Positions 27,820 to 35,791 of a stretch of 64,000 nucleotides of DNA are shown piece after piece (within the stretch, counting starts at the first letter, position 1; each line of letters starts with the position of its first letter). The DNA is from Serratia plymuthica (GTDB taxonomy: Bacteria; Pseudomonadota; Gammaproteobacteria; Enterobacterales; Enterobacteriaceae): contig NZ_CP068771.1 of NCBI RefSeq assembly GCF_018336935.1, positions 2,418,001-2,482,000 on the forward strand, written 5' to 3'. Position numbers and translations under genes: made by a program. The notes below the pieces were generated by a model. It saw only the letters and a list, made by a program, of their open reading frames with translations. It was not told the origin of the DNA and did not search any database.

Positions 27820-27969
27820 ATGACGCGTTATGTGTGGAATAACCGGCTGAAACAGCGCATCCGTTTCAGCTACTGGAATGAGCTGTGCGTCACTGGCTGC
27901 GCGGGCAGAGCCCTCTTGCCGGTTATCGGCGCGGGAAAATCACCGCCCGCCTATCGCAAAGCTAATTAA
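27820..27969 (+). CDS. short ORF, candidate leader peptide of the sulfur operon
   Basis: A 49-codon ORF below usual annotation length. It has an excellent ribosome binding site, GGAGGAG at 27804-27810, 9 bases before the ATG, and overlaps no other gene. The peptide starts MTRYVWNNRLKQRIRF and has two cysteines close together (ELCVTGCAGR, codons 23 and 27), three aromatic residues and several arginines. It ends about 175 bp before a sulfur-scavenging operon. Cysteine-containing leader peptides are known ahead of sulfur genes in other bacteria, so a cysteine-sensing role is plausible. A small protein with its own function is the alternative. Confidence 0.45.
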   Translation: MTRYVWNNRLKQRIRFSYWNELCVTGCAGRALLPVIGAGKSPPAYRKAN

Positions 27970-28143
27970 TCGCTAAGTAATGGACTATTTGTAATAAGCC
28001 TTTGCTTTACACCGCAACCTGCAAGTTATTATTATCACTTCGTACCCCACCGCTGTATCAATTTAAATTTTAATTATATTTCATCGCGCCATGCCCGCGG
28101 CGGCGCGTTATTTACTGCTGTCTCCCGTATTGAGGACATCGTT

Positions 28144-29382
28144 ATGGTTGTTTCTGTTTCGCCTGCGCCGGATGCGGCCAATTTCCCTCACGCAGAAGAA
28201 CGGACCCACAGGATTGTCGACGACCAACAGGCGCTGGATGCAGCACGGCAAGTCGCCGCGGCCGCCGCGCCTGAAGCCCAACTGCGTGACCGCCAACGGC
28301 GCTATCCGTTACAACAGCTGGCGCTGTTTACCCAATCTGGCCTCGGTGGCATTTCCATCCCGCGTGAATACGGCGGACCGGCACTGTCCTTTACCACGCT
28401 GGCGGAGGTGTTTCGCCTGATTTCCGCCGTTGATCCGGCGCTGGGGCAAATTCCGCAAAACCATTTCGGCCTGATTCAGTTAATCCGTGATGCCGGCAAT
28501 GAAGAACAGAAACGGCGTATTTTCGCGGCGGTGCTGGCCGGCCAACGCATCGGGAACGGTGGCCCAGAGAAAAACAGCAAGCACACGCTGGATATGCAGA
28601 GCCGCTTACGGCAAACCGCAGACGGCCTGCGCTTTACCGGCGACAAGTTTTACTCCACCGGCGCGCTGTTCGCCCATATCGTCGCCGCCAAGGCACTCGA
28701 CGATCGGCAACAGCCGGTACTGGCATTGATCCCCCACCCGGCGACAGGCCTGGCGATCGTCGATGACTGGTCCGGCATGGGGCAGCGCACCACCGCCAGC
28801 GGCACGGTGCGCCTGCGTGAGGTCCTGGTCGATCCGGACAATGTGATCCCGCTGCTGCCGCTGGCAGAAAGACCGACGATTCAGGGCGCCGTTTCCCAGC
28901 TGATTCAGGCCGCCATCGATGCCGGCATTGCGCAGGGCGCGCTGGACGAGGCTACCCAGTTTATTCGCGAGCGTTCTCGCCCCTGGATCGACGCAGGCGT
29001 CGAACGCAACGCTGACGATCCCTACATTCTGGCCGACGTCGGCCGGCTCAGCATGGAACTGAGCGCGGCGAACGCCCTGTTGCGCCGTGCGGCGTGGACG
29101 CTGGATGAGATCGACCGCCGACCGGTGACCGCCGAGAGCGCCGCAGCGGCGTCGATCGCCGTCGCCGAAGCCAAGGTGCTGACCACGGAAGTGGCGCTGT
29201 TGGCCAGCGAAAAACTGTTCGAATGGTCCGGCAGCCGCGCCACGCTGGCGGAGCACGGCCTCGATCGTCACTGGCGTAACGCACGCACCCACACGTTGCA
29301 CGATCCGGTGCGCTGGAAATACCACGCCATTGGCGAGTACTACCTCAACGGCCGCTTTCCGGCGCGCCATTCGTGGATTTAA
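28144..29382 (+). CDS. SfnB-family sulfur-acquisition flavoprotein
   Basis: A 412-aa member of the acyl-CoA-dehydrogenase-fold flavin enzymes. It matches the SfnB/DszC-like group used in organosulfur breakdown rather than fatty-acid oxidation. Blocks seen are GISIPREYGGP near 70-80, GQIPQNHFG, DDWSGMGQRTTASGTV and the C-terminal DRHWRNARTHTLHDPVRWKY. Such enzymes use reduced flavin and oxygen on sulfones, sulfonates or related compounds. It is the first large gene of a seven-gene unit. The next gene is a paralogue, starting 11 bp after this stop. Confidence 0.85.
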   Translation: MVVSVSPAPDAANFPHAEERTHRIVDDQQALDAARQVAAAAAPEAQLRDRQRRYPLQQLALFTQSGLGGISIPREYGGPALSFTTLAEVFRLISAVDPALGQIPQNHFGLIQLIRDAGNEEQKRRIFAAVLAGQRIGNGGPEKNSKHTLDMQSRLRQTADGLRFTGDKFYSTGALFAHIVAAKALDDRQQPVLALIPHPATGLAIVDDWSGMGQRTTASGTVRLREVLVDPDNVIPLLPLAERPTIQGAVSQLIQAAIDAGIAQGALDEATQFIRERSRPWIDAGVERNADDPYILADVGRLSMELSAANALLRRAAWTLDEIDRRPVTAESAAAASIAVAEAKVLTTEVALLASEKLFEWSGSRATLAEHGLDRHWRNARTHTLHDPVRWKYHAIGEYYLNGRFPARHSWI

Positions 29383-29393
29383 AGGAGCAGAAC

Positions 29394-30599
29394 ATGACCA
29401 CCCAGGTAGCCTCTCAACGCGTGGCGCAACGCATTACCAGCCCCGAACAGGCGCTGGAGACCGCATACCGGCTGGCGGAGCAATTCAGCCCGACCGCCGC
29501 CGAGCGTGACAGCCAACGACGATTGCCGGTTGCCGAACTGGCAGACCTGTTCGCCTCTGGCCTCGGCGCGATTACCGTGCCGCACGAATTTGGCGGCCCG
29601 GGGTTGTCGAACCGCGTGCTGGCGCAGGTCATCGCTATTCTCAGCCAGGGCGATGCGTCGATCGGCCAGGTGCCGCAAAACCATTATTACGCGCTGGAAG
29701 TGCTGCGGGTGAACGGTTCGCCGCAGCAGCAACGGCGGCTGTACCAGGAAGCGCTGGACGGAGTGCATTTCGGCAATGCGCTGGCGGAGTTTGCCGGCAA
29801 GGCCGCCCACCACCGCAGCACCTCGCTGGCCAGGCATGAAAGCCAATGGCAACTGTCCGGCCAAAAATTTTACGCTACCGGCGCGTTGTACGCCGGGCGC
29901 ATCCCGACCGCCGCGCGGGGCGAAGACGGTAAAGAACAGTTGGTGTTTTTGCCGCGCAATACGCCTGGCCTGAGCATCACCGACGACTGGTCCGGCTTTG
30001 GTCAGCGCACCACCGGCAGCGGCAGCGTGACGCTGGAACAGTGCCCGGTCGATGAAGAGGATATCGTGCCCTTCCAGACGGCGTTTGAACGGCCGACGCC
30101 GGTGGGCCCGCTGGCGCAAATCATGCACGCCGCCATCGATCAGGGCATTGCCAAAGCCGCGTGGCAGGACATGCTGCAATTTGTTCGCAGCCGTTCGCGC
30201 CCGTGGATTGATGCCGGCGTCGAACATGCCAGCGAGGACCCGTTGACGCTGGACCGCATAGGCAAAATTTCCGCCCGCATTCAGGCCGGCGACGCCCTGC
30301 TGGCGGTGGCCGGTGACGCCATCGATGTCGCTCAGCGCCACAGCGATGCCCAGTCGGTCGCGCAAGCCTCGATTGAGGTCGCCACAGCGCGCGCCTGGAC
30401 CACCGAGGTCGCCCTGGCCGCCGGCAATCTGCTGTTTGAGCTGGCCGGTAGCCGTGCCACGCTGCAGGAATATAACCTCGATCGCCACTGGCGCAACGCC
30501 CGAACCCACACCTTGCATGACCCGGTACGCTGGAAATACCCGGCGATCGGCAATTACGTGCTGAACGGGGTGCTGCCGCCGCGCCGGGGGACACTGTAA
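29394..30599 (+). CDS. SfnB-family sulfur-acquisition flavoprotein, second copy
   Basis: A 401-aa paralogue of the preceding gene with the same blocks (GAITVPHEFGGPGLS, GQVPQNHYYALEVLR, DDWSGFGQRTTGSGSV, DRHWRNARTHTLHDPVRWKY). The start at 29394 has AAAGGAG upstream; an earlier ATG at 29373 overlaps the previous gene and is less likely. Divergence between the copies is substantial, so they probably act on different substrates or form a mixed enzyme. The stop overlaps the next start (TAATG), showing translational coupling with the FMN monooxygenase. Confidence 0.87.
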   Translation: MTTQVASQRVAQRITSPEQALETAYRLAEQFSPTAAERDSQRRLPVAELADLFASGLGAITVPHEFGGPGLSNRVLAQVIAILSQGDASIGQVPQNHYYALEVLRVNGSPQQQRRLYQEALDGVHFGNALAEFAGKAAHHRSTSLARHESQWQLSGQKFYATGALYAGRIPTAARGEDGKEQLVFLPRNTPGLSITDDWSGFGQRTTGSGSVTLEQCPVDEEDIVPFQTAFERPTPVGPLAQIMHAAIDQGIAKAAWQDMLQFVRSRSRPWIDAGVEHASEDPLTLDRIGKISARIQAGDALLAVAGDAIDVAQRHSDAQSVAQASIEVATARAWTTEVALAAGNLLFELAGSRATLQEYNLDRHWRNARTHTLHDPVRWKYPAIGNYVLNGVLPPRRGTL

Positions 30600-31969
30600 T
30601 GAACGCTGTCGCCAAAGAGGTCCTGCTGAACGCCTTCAACATGAACTGCGTCGGCCATATTCATCACGGCATGTGGACCCATCCGCAGGATCGCTCCACC
30701 GAATTCAACCAGCTCAGCTACTGGACCGAGCTGGCGCAGTTGCTGGAGCGCGGGCTGTTCGACGGGTTGTTCATCGCCGATATCCTCGGCGTTTACGATG
30801 TCTATCAGCAAAACATCGCCCTGACCGCCCGCGAGTCGATACAGCTGCCGGTTAACGATCCGCTGCTGCTGGTGTCGGCGATGGCCGGAGTGACCCAACA
30901 TCTGGGCTTCGGCATCACCGCCAACCTGAGTTATGAAGCGCCCTATCCCTTTGCCCGCCGCATGTCGACGCTGGACCATCTGACCCAGGGCCGCATCGGC
31001 TGGAATATCGTCACCGGCTACCTGGACAGCGCCGCGCGCGCGATGGGGTTGAACGAACAGATCGGTCACGATCGCCGTTACGATCAGGCCGATGAGTTTC
31101 TCGACGTTGCCTATCGGTTATGGGAAGGCAGTTGGGAAGATGACGCCGTGCTGGCCGACCGTCAACGACGGATTTACGCCGATGCGCAGAAGATCCACAA
31201 GGTTACCCACCGCGGCGAATTTTATCAGGTGGAGGGCTATCACCTGTCTTCGCCTTCGCCGCAGCGTACCCCGCTGCTGTTCCAGGCCGGCAGCTCGGCA
31301 CGGGGGATTCAGTTCGCCGCCCGCCACGCGGAGTGCACCTTCGTTAACCACGCCACCCCGGCGGTAATGAAAGCGCAGGTGGACAAGCTGCGTACCGCAG
31401 CGGTGGCGGCCGGCCGCCAGCGACAGGATTTGAAAGTGTTTATGGGGGTCGGCGTTATCGTTGCGCCAACCGCCGCCGAGGCGCAGGACAAACACCGTGA
31501 ATATCTGCGTTACGCCAGCCCTGAAGCCGGTCTGGCGCATTTTTCCAGTTCGACCGGCATCGATCTTTCACGCTTTGGCCTGGACGACCCGATCCAGGCC
31601 GGGCCGACGCAGGCCATTGAATCGGTAACCCAAACCTACCGCGGCTGGACCCGCCGCCAACTGCTGGAACAGCACGCCATGGGCGGACGTTATCCGTTGG
31701 TGGTGGGCGATCCGCAACAGGTGGCGGACAGGTTGCTGCAATGGGTGGATCAAGCCGATATCGACGGGTTTAACCTGACGCGCATCGTTAACCCAGGCAG
31801 CTACCGCGATTTTATCGATCTGGTGGTGCCGGAGTTGCAAGCGCGTGGCCGCTACAAAACCGCCTACCGCGCCGGCAGCCTGCGGCAAAAGCTGTTTCGA
31901 CAGCAGGACCGCTTGCCGCACAGCCATCCGGCGGCCAGCTGGCGTCTGGGCGCGCCTTTACCCGTTTGA
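30599..31969 (+). CDS. FMN-dependent monooxygenase, NtaA/SnaA/DszA family
   Basis: A 456-aa bacterial-luciferase-like monooxygenase of the NtaA/SnaA/SoxA(DszA) family. It shows HHGMWTHPQDRST near the start, RMSTLDHLTQGRIGWNIVTG and LFQAGSSARGIQFAARHAE. These enzymes use FMNH2 from a separate reductase to oxidise sulfones, sulfonates or chelators. Gene order (two SfnB types, then this) suggests stepwise C-S bond cleavage. No flavin reductase is seen nearby, so one encoded elsewhere must serve it. The substrate is not defined. Confidence 0.88.
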   Translation: MNAVAKEVLLNAFNMNCVGHIHHGMWTHPQDRSTEFNQLSYWTELAQLLERGLFDGLFIADILGVYDVYQQNIALTARESIQLPVNDPLLLVSAMAGVTQHLGFGITANLSYEAPYPFARRMSTLDHLTQGRIGWNIVTGYLDSAARAMGLNEQIGHDRRYDQADEFLDVAYRLWEGSWEDDAVLADRQRRIYADAQKIHKVTHRGEFYQVEGYHLSSPSPQRTPLLFQAGSSARGIQFAARHAECTFVNHATPAVMKAQVDKLRTAAVAAGRQRQDLKVFMGVGVIVAPTAAEAQDKHREYLRYASPEAGLAHFSSSTGIDLSRFGLDDPIQAGPTQAIESVTQTYRGWTRRQLLEQHAMGGRYPLVVGDPQQVADRLLQWVDQADIDGFNLTRIVNPGSYRDFIDLVVPELQARGRYKTAYRAGSLRQKLFRQQDRLPHSHPAASWRLGAPLPV

Positions 31970-31998
31970 ACCCTCACTTTTTTTGAAGGAACAACCCT

Positions 31999-32811
31999 AT
32001 GACAATACCCTTTCGGACAGTAACACTGCTGTTTTCGGCGCTGCTGGCGATCTCAGGCCCGGCGGCTGCGGCCAATGAGTACAGCGGAGCCCTGAAAGTC
32101 GGCACCACCGCCGCCTTCGCCCCGCCGCTGGAGGTAGCGGCGGAAGAGGCTCGCAAACAGGGACTGAAGGTCGACATCGTCGAATTCAGCGACTGGACCG
32201 CACCGAACGTCAGCCTGGAAAACGGCGATATCGACGTCAACCTGTTCCAGCACTTGCCGTTCCTGCACAACGCCAATAAAGAAGGCAATTTCCACCTGGT
32301 GGCCTATGCCCCGGCGATCATCAATAACGTCGGGCTGTACTCCAAAAAATACCGGAGCATCGCCGATCTGCCGGAGGGTGCCAAAGTGGCGATCGCCAAC
32401 GACGTGATTAACGGTGGCCGCGGCCTGTTGCTGTTGCAAAAGGCCGGGTTGATTAAGCTCAAGGCGGGCTCCGGCCTGCAGGCCACCCAGGCAGACATCG
32501 TCAGTAACCCTAAACATATCAACATTATCGAAGTGGAAGCGGTGCAACTGGCACGCACGCTGGAGGAAGTTGACCTGGCGCAGGGCTATCCGCACTACCT
32601 GCGGCTGTCCGGCACCGTCGATCCCAACAGCGCCCTGCTGTTCGACGGCCTGGAAAACCCGGAGTACGTGATCCAGTTCGTGGTCCGCGATGGCCATCAG
32701 GACGACCCGCGTCTGCGCAAGTTTGTCGACGTTTACCAGCATTCGCCGGTCGTGCGCGCCAAACTCGACAGTTTCTACGGCAAGCTGTATCAGCCGGGCT
32801 GGAGCCAGTAG
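31999..32811 (+). CDS. MetQ/NlpA-family periplasmic binding protein
   Basis: A 270-aa exported binding protein. The signal peptide ends in GPAAAANEY and has no lipobox cysteine, unlike MetQ of E. coli. The mature protein has the family features LKVGTTAAFAPPLEVAAEEA and GDIDVNLFQHLPFL. It is followed by a matching ATPase and permease, making a complete MetQNI-type importer. In this sulfur operon it may take up a methionine-like or other organosulfur compound. Confidence 0.87.
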   Translation: MTIPFRTVTLLFSALLAISGPAAAANEYSGALKVGTTAAFAPPLEVAAEEARKQGLKVDIVEFSDWTAPNVSLENGDIDVNLFQHLPFLHNANKEGNFHLVAYAPAIINNVGLYSKKYRSIADLPEGAKVAIANDVINGGRGLLLLQKAGLIKLKAGSGLQATQADIVSNPKHINIIEVEAVQLARTLEEVDLAQGYPHYLRLSGTVDPNSALLFDGLENPEYVIQFVVRDGHQDDPRLRKFVDVYQHSPVVRAKLDSFYGKLYQPGWSQ

Positions 32812-32814
32812 TTT

Positions 32815-33906
32815 ATGTCCAGCCTGATTTTGTCTAACCCGGATGCCCTCGTCGCCGACGAGGTGGTGCGCCGCCATGATGACACCCACCTGCGCTTTAC
32901 CCGGCTCAGCAAGCGTTACCCCGGCCAACTGACCGAGGCGCTGAAGGAGATCTCCCTGGGCATTCGCCGTGGGGAGATATTCGGCATTATCGGCCGCAGC
33001 GGCGCCGGCAAGTCGTCCCTGATCCGCACCATCAATCGGCTGGAACGCCCCAGCGGCGGCAGCGTGGAGGTCGATGGCGTTGATATCGGCCAATTGAATG
33101 AAGATCAACTGGTGGCCTACCGGCGGCGCACCGGCATGATTTTCCAGCACTTCAACCTGCTGTCGGCCAAAACCGTCCGGCAGAATATCGAGTTGCCGCT
33201 GCGAGTGGCGGGCGTGCCCGTCGCCGAGCGGCGCAGCAGAGTGGACGCATTGCTGGAACTGGTCGGGCTGAGCGACTACCCGGACGCCTATCCGGCGCAG
33301 CTTTCCGGCGGGCAGAAACAGCGGGTCGGCATTGCCAGGGCGCTGGTGCATAACCCCGAATTGCTGTTGTGCGATGAAGCCACCTCCGCGCTCGATCCGG
33401 AAACCACCCGCGCCATTCTGGCGCTGTTACGGCGCATCAACCGTGAGTTCAACATCACCATCGTGCTGATTACCCATGAAATGGAGGTGATCCATGATAT
33501 CTGCCACCGGGTGGCGGTGCTGGAACGGGGTGAGATTATCGAATGCGGCCCGGTGTGGCAGGTGTACGGCAACCCGCAGCAGAAAACGACCCGCATCCTG
33601 CTGACCCCTTCACACGATCGCTTGCCGGAGGAATGGGTTGGGCGGATTGCCGCCACGCCCCCCACGCCGGATGCAGCGCAATTGATCCGGTTACGCTACC
33701 GCGGCCAAGGAGCATCGCTGGAGTTAAACCGCGTGCTGGCGGCTTTTCAGGGCAGCGTGACGCTGGTGGAAAGCGCCATTGAACATATTCAGGGGCGCAC
33801 CATCGGTTATCTGCTGCTGACCGTGACGCCGTCACTGAATGATCGAACCATTCCGCAGACGCTGGCCGACAGCGTGGAGGTCCTGGGTTATGTCACTGTT
33901 GCTTGA
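32815..33906 (+). CDS. MetN-like ABC importer ATPase
   Basis: A 363-aa ATPase of the methionine importer family. Walker A is GRSGAGKSS (60-68), the signature is LSGGQKQR, Walker B is [14 protein letters not shown], and the H-loop is VLITHEME. The C-terminal hundred residues form the NIL regulatory domain typical of MetN ([20 protein letters not shown]). It starts 3 bp after the binding-protein gene and overlaps the permease gene by 17 bases. Confidence 0.9.
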   Translation: MSSLILSNPDALVADEVVRRHDDTHLRFTRLSKRYPGQLTEALKEISLGIRRGEIFGIIGRSGAGKSSLIRTINRLERPSGGSVEVDGVDIGQLNEDQLVAYRRRTGMIFQHFNLLSAKTVRQNIELPLRVAGVPVAERRSRVDALLELVGLSDYPDAYPAQLSGGQKQRVGIARALVHNPELLLCDEATSALDPETTRAILALLRRINREFNITIVLITHEMEVIHDICHRVAVLERGEIIECGPVWQVYGNPQQKTTRILLTPSHDRLPEEWVGRIAATPPTPDAAQLIRLRYRGQGASLELNRVLAAFQGSVTLVESAIEHIQGRTIGYLLLTVTPSLNDRTIPQTLADSVEVLGYVTVA

Positions 33907-34543
33907 ACGGCTGTGGGCCGGATTTCTCGATACGTTGCTGATGGTGGGCGTTTCTTCCCTGTTGGCGCTGGTGCTGGGATTGCCGCTGGCGATCCTGTTG
34001 GTGGTCAGTGAACGCGGCGGATTGTATGAACAGGTTGGCGTTCAGCGGGTGCTCGGCGGGTTGGTGAATCTGTTCCGCTCGATCCCCTTTTTGATCCTGA
34101 TGGTGGCGCTGATCCCCTTCACCCGCATGATTGTCGGCACCTCTTATGGCGTATGGGCCGCCGTGGTGCCGCTGACCATCGCCGCCATGCCGTTTTTCGC
34201 GCGTATCGCCGAAGTCAGTCTGCGAGAGGTGGACCAGGGGCTGGTTGAAGCGGCGCAGGCAATGGGTTGCCGCCGTGGGCATATCATTCGCCATGTGCTG
34301 TTGCCGGAAGCCATGCCCGGTATTGTCAGCGGCTTTACCATCACCCTGGTGACCATGATTAACGCCTCTGCGATGGCAGGAGCAATAGGCGCGGGCGGCC
34401 TGGGTGACCTGGCGTACCGTTATGGGTACCAGCGTTTCGACACCCAGGTAATGCTCACCGTCATCGTGGTATTGGTGGCGCTGGTGACCCTGCTGCAATT
34501 TTTTGGCGATCGGCTTTCCCGCCGGTTAAACCACCGTCATTAA
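33890..34543 (+). CDS. MetI-like ABC importer permease
   Basis: A 217-aa inner-membrane permease with five to six membrane spans. The coupling-loop region ([20 protein letters not shown]) carries the EAA motif and matches MetI. I take the ATG at 33890 ([12 protein letters not shown]), which overlaps the end of the ATPase gene; the longer reading from 33839 lies fully within it. Together with the two preceding genes it completes the importer. Confidence 0.9.
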   Translation: MSLLLERLWAGFLDTLLMVGVSSLLALVLGLPLAILLVVSERGGLYEQVGVQRVLGGLVNLFRSIPFLILMVALIPFTRMIVGTSYGVWAAVVPLTIAAMPFFARIAEVSLREVDQGLVEAAQAMGCRRGHIIRHVLLPEAMPGIVSGFTITLVTMINASAMAGAIGAGGLGDLAYRYGYQRFDTQVMLTVIVVLVALVTLLQFFGDRLSRRLNHRH

Positions 34544-34566
34544 CCTTTACTGACTGGATATGCGTA

Positions 34567-35517
34567 ATGAAAAAACTGAAAGCCTCGCTGATCGCCGCTG
34601 CGCTGCTAGCGGGGACATTCGCCCTGCCGGCCGTGGCGGCGCAGGAAAAACCGCAGCAAATCACCATCGGTTACCAGAAAGCCAATATTTTCGCCCTGCT
34701 GAAATATCGCGGTACGCTGGAGAAAACCCTGACGCCGCAGGGCATCAACGTGCGCTGGATTGAGTTTCCCGCCGGGCCACAAATGCTCGAAGGGCTGAAC
34801 GTCGGCAGCATTGATCTGGCGGCGACCGGCGATGCGCCACCGGCCTTTGCCCAGGCCGCCAAAGCCGAGTTGATCTATCTGGGGCATTCGCCGGCCAGCC
34901 CGAAAACCGAAGCCATCGTGGTGCCGCAGGATTCGCCGATCAAAACCGTTGCCGACCTCAAGGGCAAACGCGTGGCGCTGAACAAAGGCTCCGACGTCAA
35001 CTACCTGTTGGTCAGCGCGCTTGAACAGGCCGGGCTGAGCTACAAAGACGTGACGCCGGTGTATTTGCCGCCGAGTGACGCCCGCGCCGCCTTCCAGCGC
35101 GGCAGCGTCGACGCCTGGGTGATTTGGGACCCTTACTACGCCGAGGTGGAAACCCACGCCAACGCCCGTCTGCTGAAGGATGCCGAAGGTCTGGTGCCGC
35201 ATTACACCTTCTATCTCGCCAGCCGCCACTTTGCCGAAACCTACCCGGACAGCGCAAAATTGGTGATCGGCCAGCTAAGTGAACTGAGCGCCTGGGCCAA
35301 TGCCCATCAGGACGACGCGGCGAAGATCCTGGCGCAAAGCACCGGGTTGGATCAGGCCATTTGGGCCAGAGCCCTCGCCCGCATGCCGTTCGGCAGCCAA
35401 CGCATGACGCCGGCGGTATTTGCCGAACAGCAGCAATTAGCCGACAAGTTCACCGCGATTGGCCTGCTGCCGGTCAAGGTGGACATCGGCGCCGCACGCT
35501 GGTCCGAGGATAAGTAA
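34567..35517 (+). CDS. SsuA-family aliphatic sulfonate-binding protein
   Basis: A 316-aa exported substrate-binding protein. A signal peptide (KASLIAAALLAGTFALPAVA) precedes a SsuA-type fold (ITIGYQKANIFALLKYRG, then GPQMLEGLNVGSIDLAATGD; WVIWDPYYAEVET). The cognate SsuB/SsuC components are not present here, so it must use a pump encoded elsewhere or the MetNI-like one beside it. It is the last gene of the sulfur operon and is followed by a clear terminator. Confidence 0.9.
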   Translation: MKKLKASLIAAALLAGTFALPAVAAQEKPQQITIGYQKANIFALLKYRGTLEKTLTPQGINVRWIEFPAGPQMLEGLNVGSIDLAATGDAPPAFAQAAKAELIYLGHSPASPKTEAIVVPQDSPIKTVADLKGKRVALNKGSDVNYLLVSALEQAGLSYKDVTPVYLPPSDARAAFQRGSVDAWVIWDPYYAEVETHANARLLKDAEGLVPHYTFYLASRHFAETYPDSAKLVIGQLSELSAWANAHQDDAAKILAQSTGLDQAIWARALARMPFGSQRMTPAVFAEQQQLADKFTAIGLLPVKVDIGAARWSEDK

Positions 35518-35682
35518 CTTACTGAATATCTTTGTATTGATTCAGCTAAGCAAAGCGATATTCGGCATTTAACCTGCAGGGATATTTTTATTATTATCGG
35601 GACATGTCTCTGGAAGCACTTTCTTTCAGGGCCTGTCTACCGGAGTTTTTGTCCTTGTTTCGTTCGTCGCGAACTTATTTTG

Positions 35683-35712
35683 GCCGCACTTTTGTGCGGC
35701 TTTTCTTTTTTG
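35683..35712 (+). terminator. terminator of the organosulfur operon
   Basis: GCCGCAC-TTTT-GTGCGGC is followed directly by TTTTCTTTTTT. A strong intrinsic terminator on the plus strand, 165 bp after the SsuA-like stop. Confidence 0.88.
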
Positions 35713-35732
35713 GCACGGGTCCGCTGCGGGTA

Positions 35733-35766
35733 TAAAAAAGCCGGCACAGAGTGCTCTGCGCCGGCT
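35733..35766 (-). terminator. terminator of the encapsulin operon
   Basis: The hairpin has outer arms AGCCGGC and GCCGGCT and an inner CAGAG/CTCTG stem. On the minus strand a run of six T residues follows. It lies 26 bp past the cysteine desulfurase stop. Confidence 0.85.
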
Positions 35767-35791
35767 CGGTTATCCTTCGTGTTACTCGCTA

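Larger units (their letters stand above)
27548..28143. promoter_or_regulatory. upstream region of the organosulfur operon
   Basis: A 596-bp spacer between the LysR gene and the first SfnB-like gene. It contains a perfect dyad at 27658-27675 and a short ORF with a strong ribosome binding site at 27820-27969. The remaining AT-rich DNA (27970-28143) would be leader sequence before the SfnB-like start. Another open frame at 27566-27817 has no ribosome binding site or coding character. Confidence 0.5.

Noticed and set aside
29379..30518. Minus-strand 379-codon open frame opposite the second SfnB-like gene
   Set aside because: Antisense shadow; Gly/Arg/Gln-rich composition with no recognisable domain.
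32053..33351. Long minus-strand open frame (432 codons) across the MetQ/MetN-like genes
   Set aside because: Spans two well-supported genes and their junction in antisense; no family similarity.
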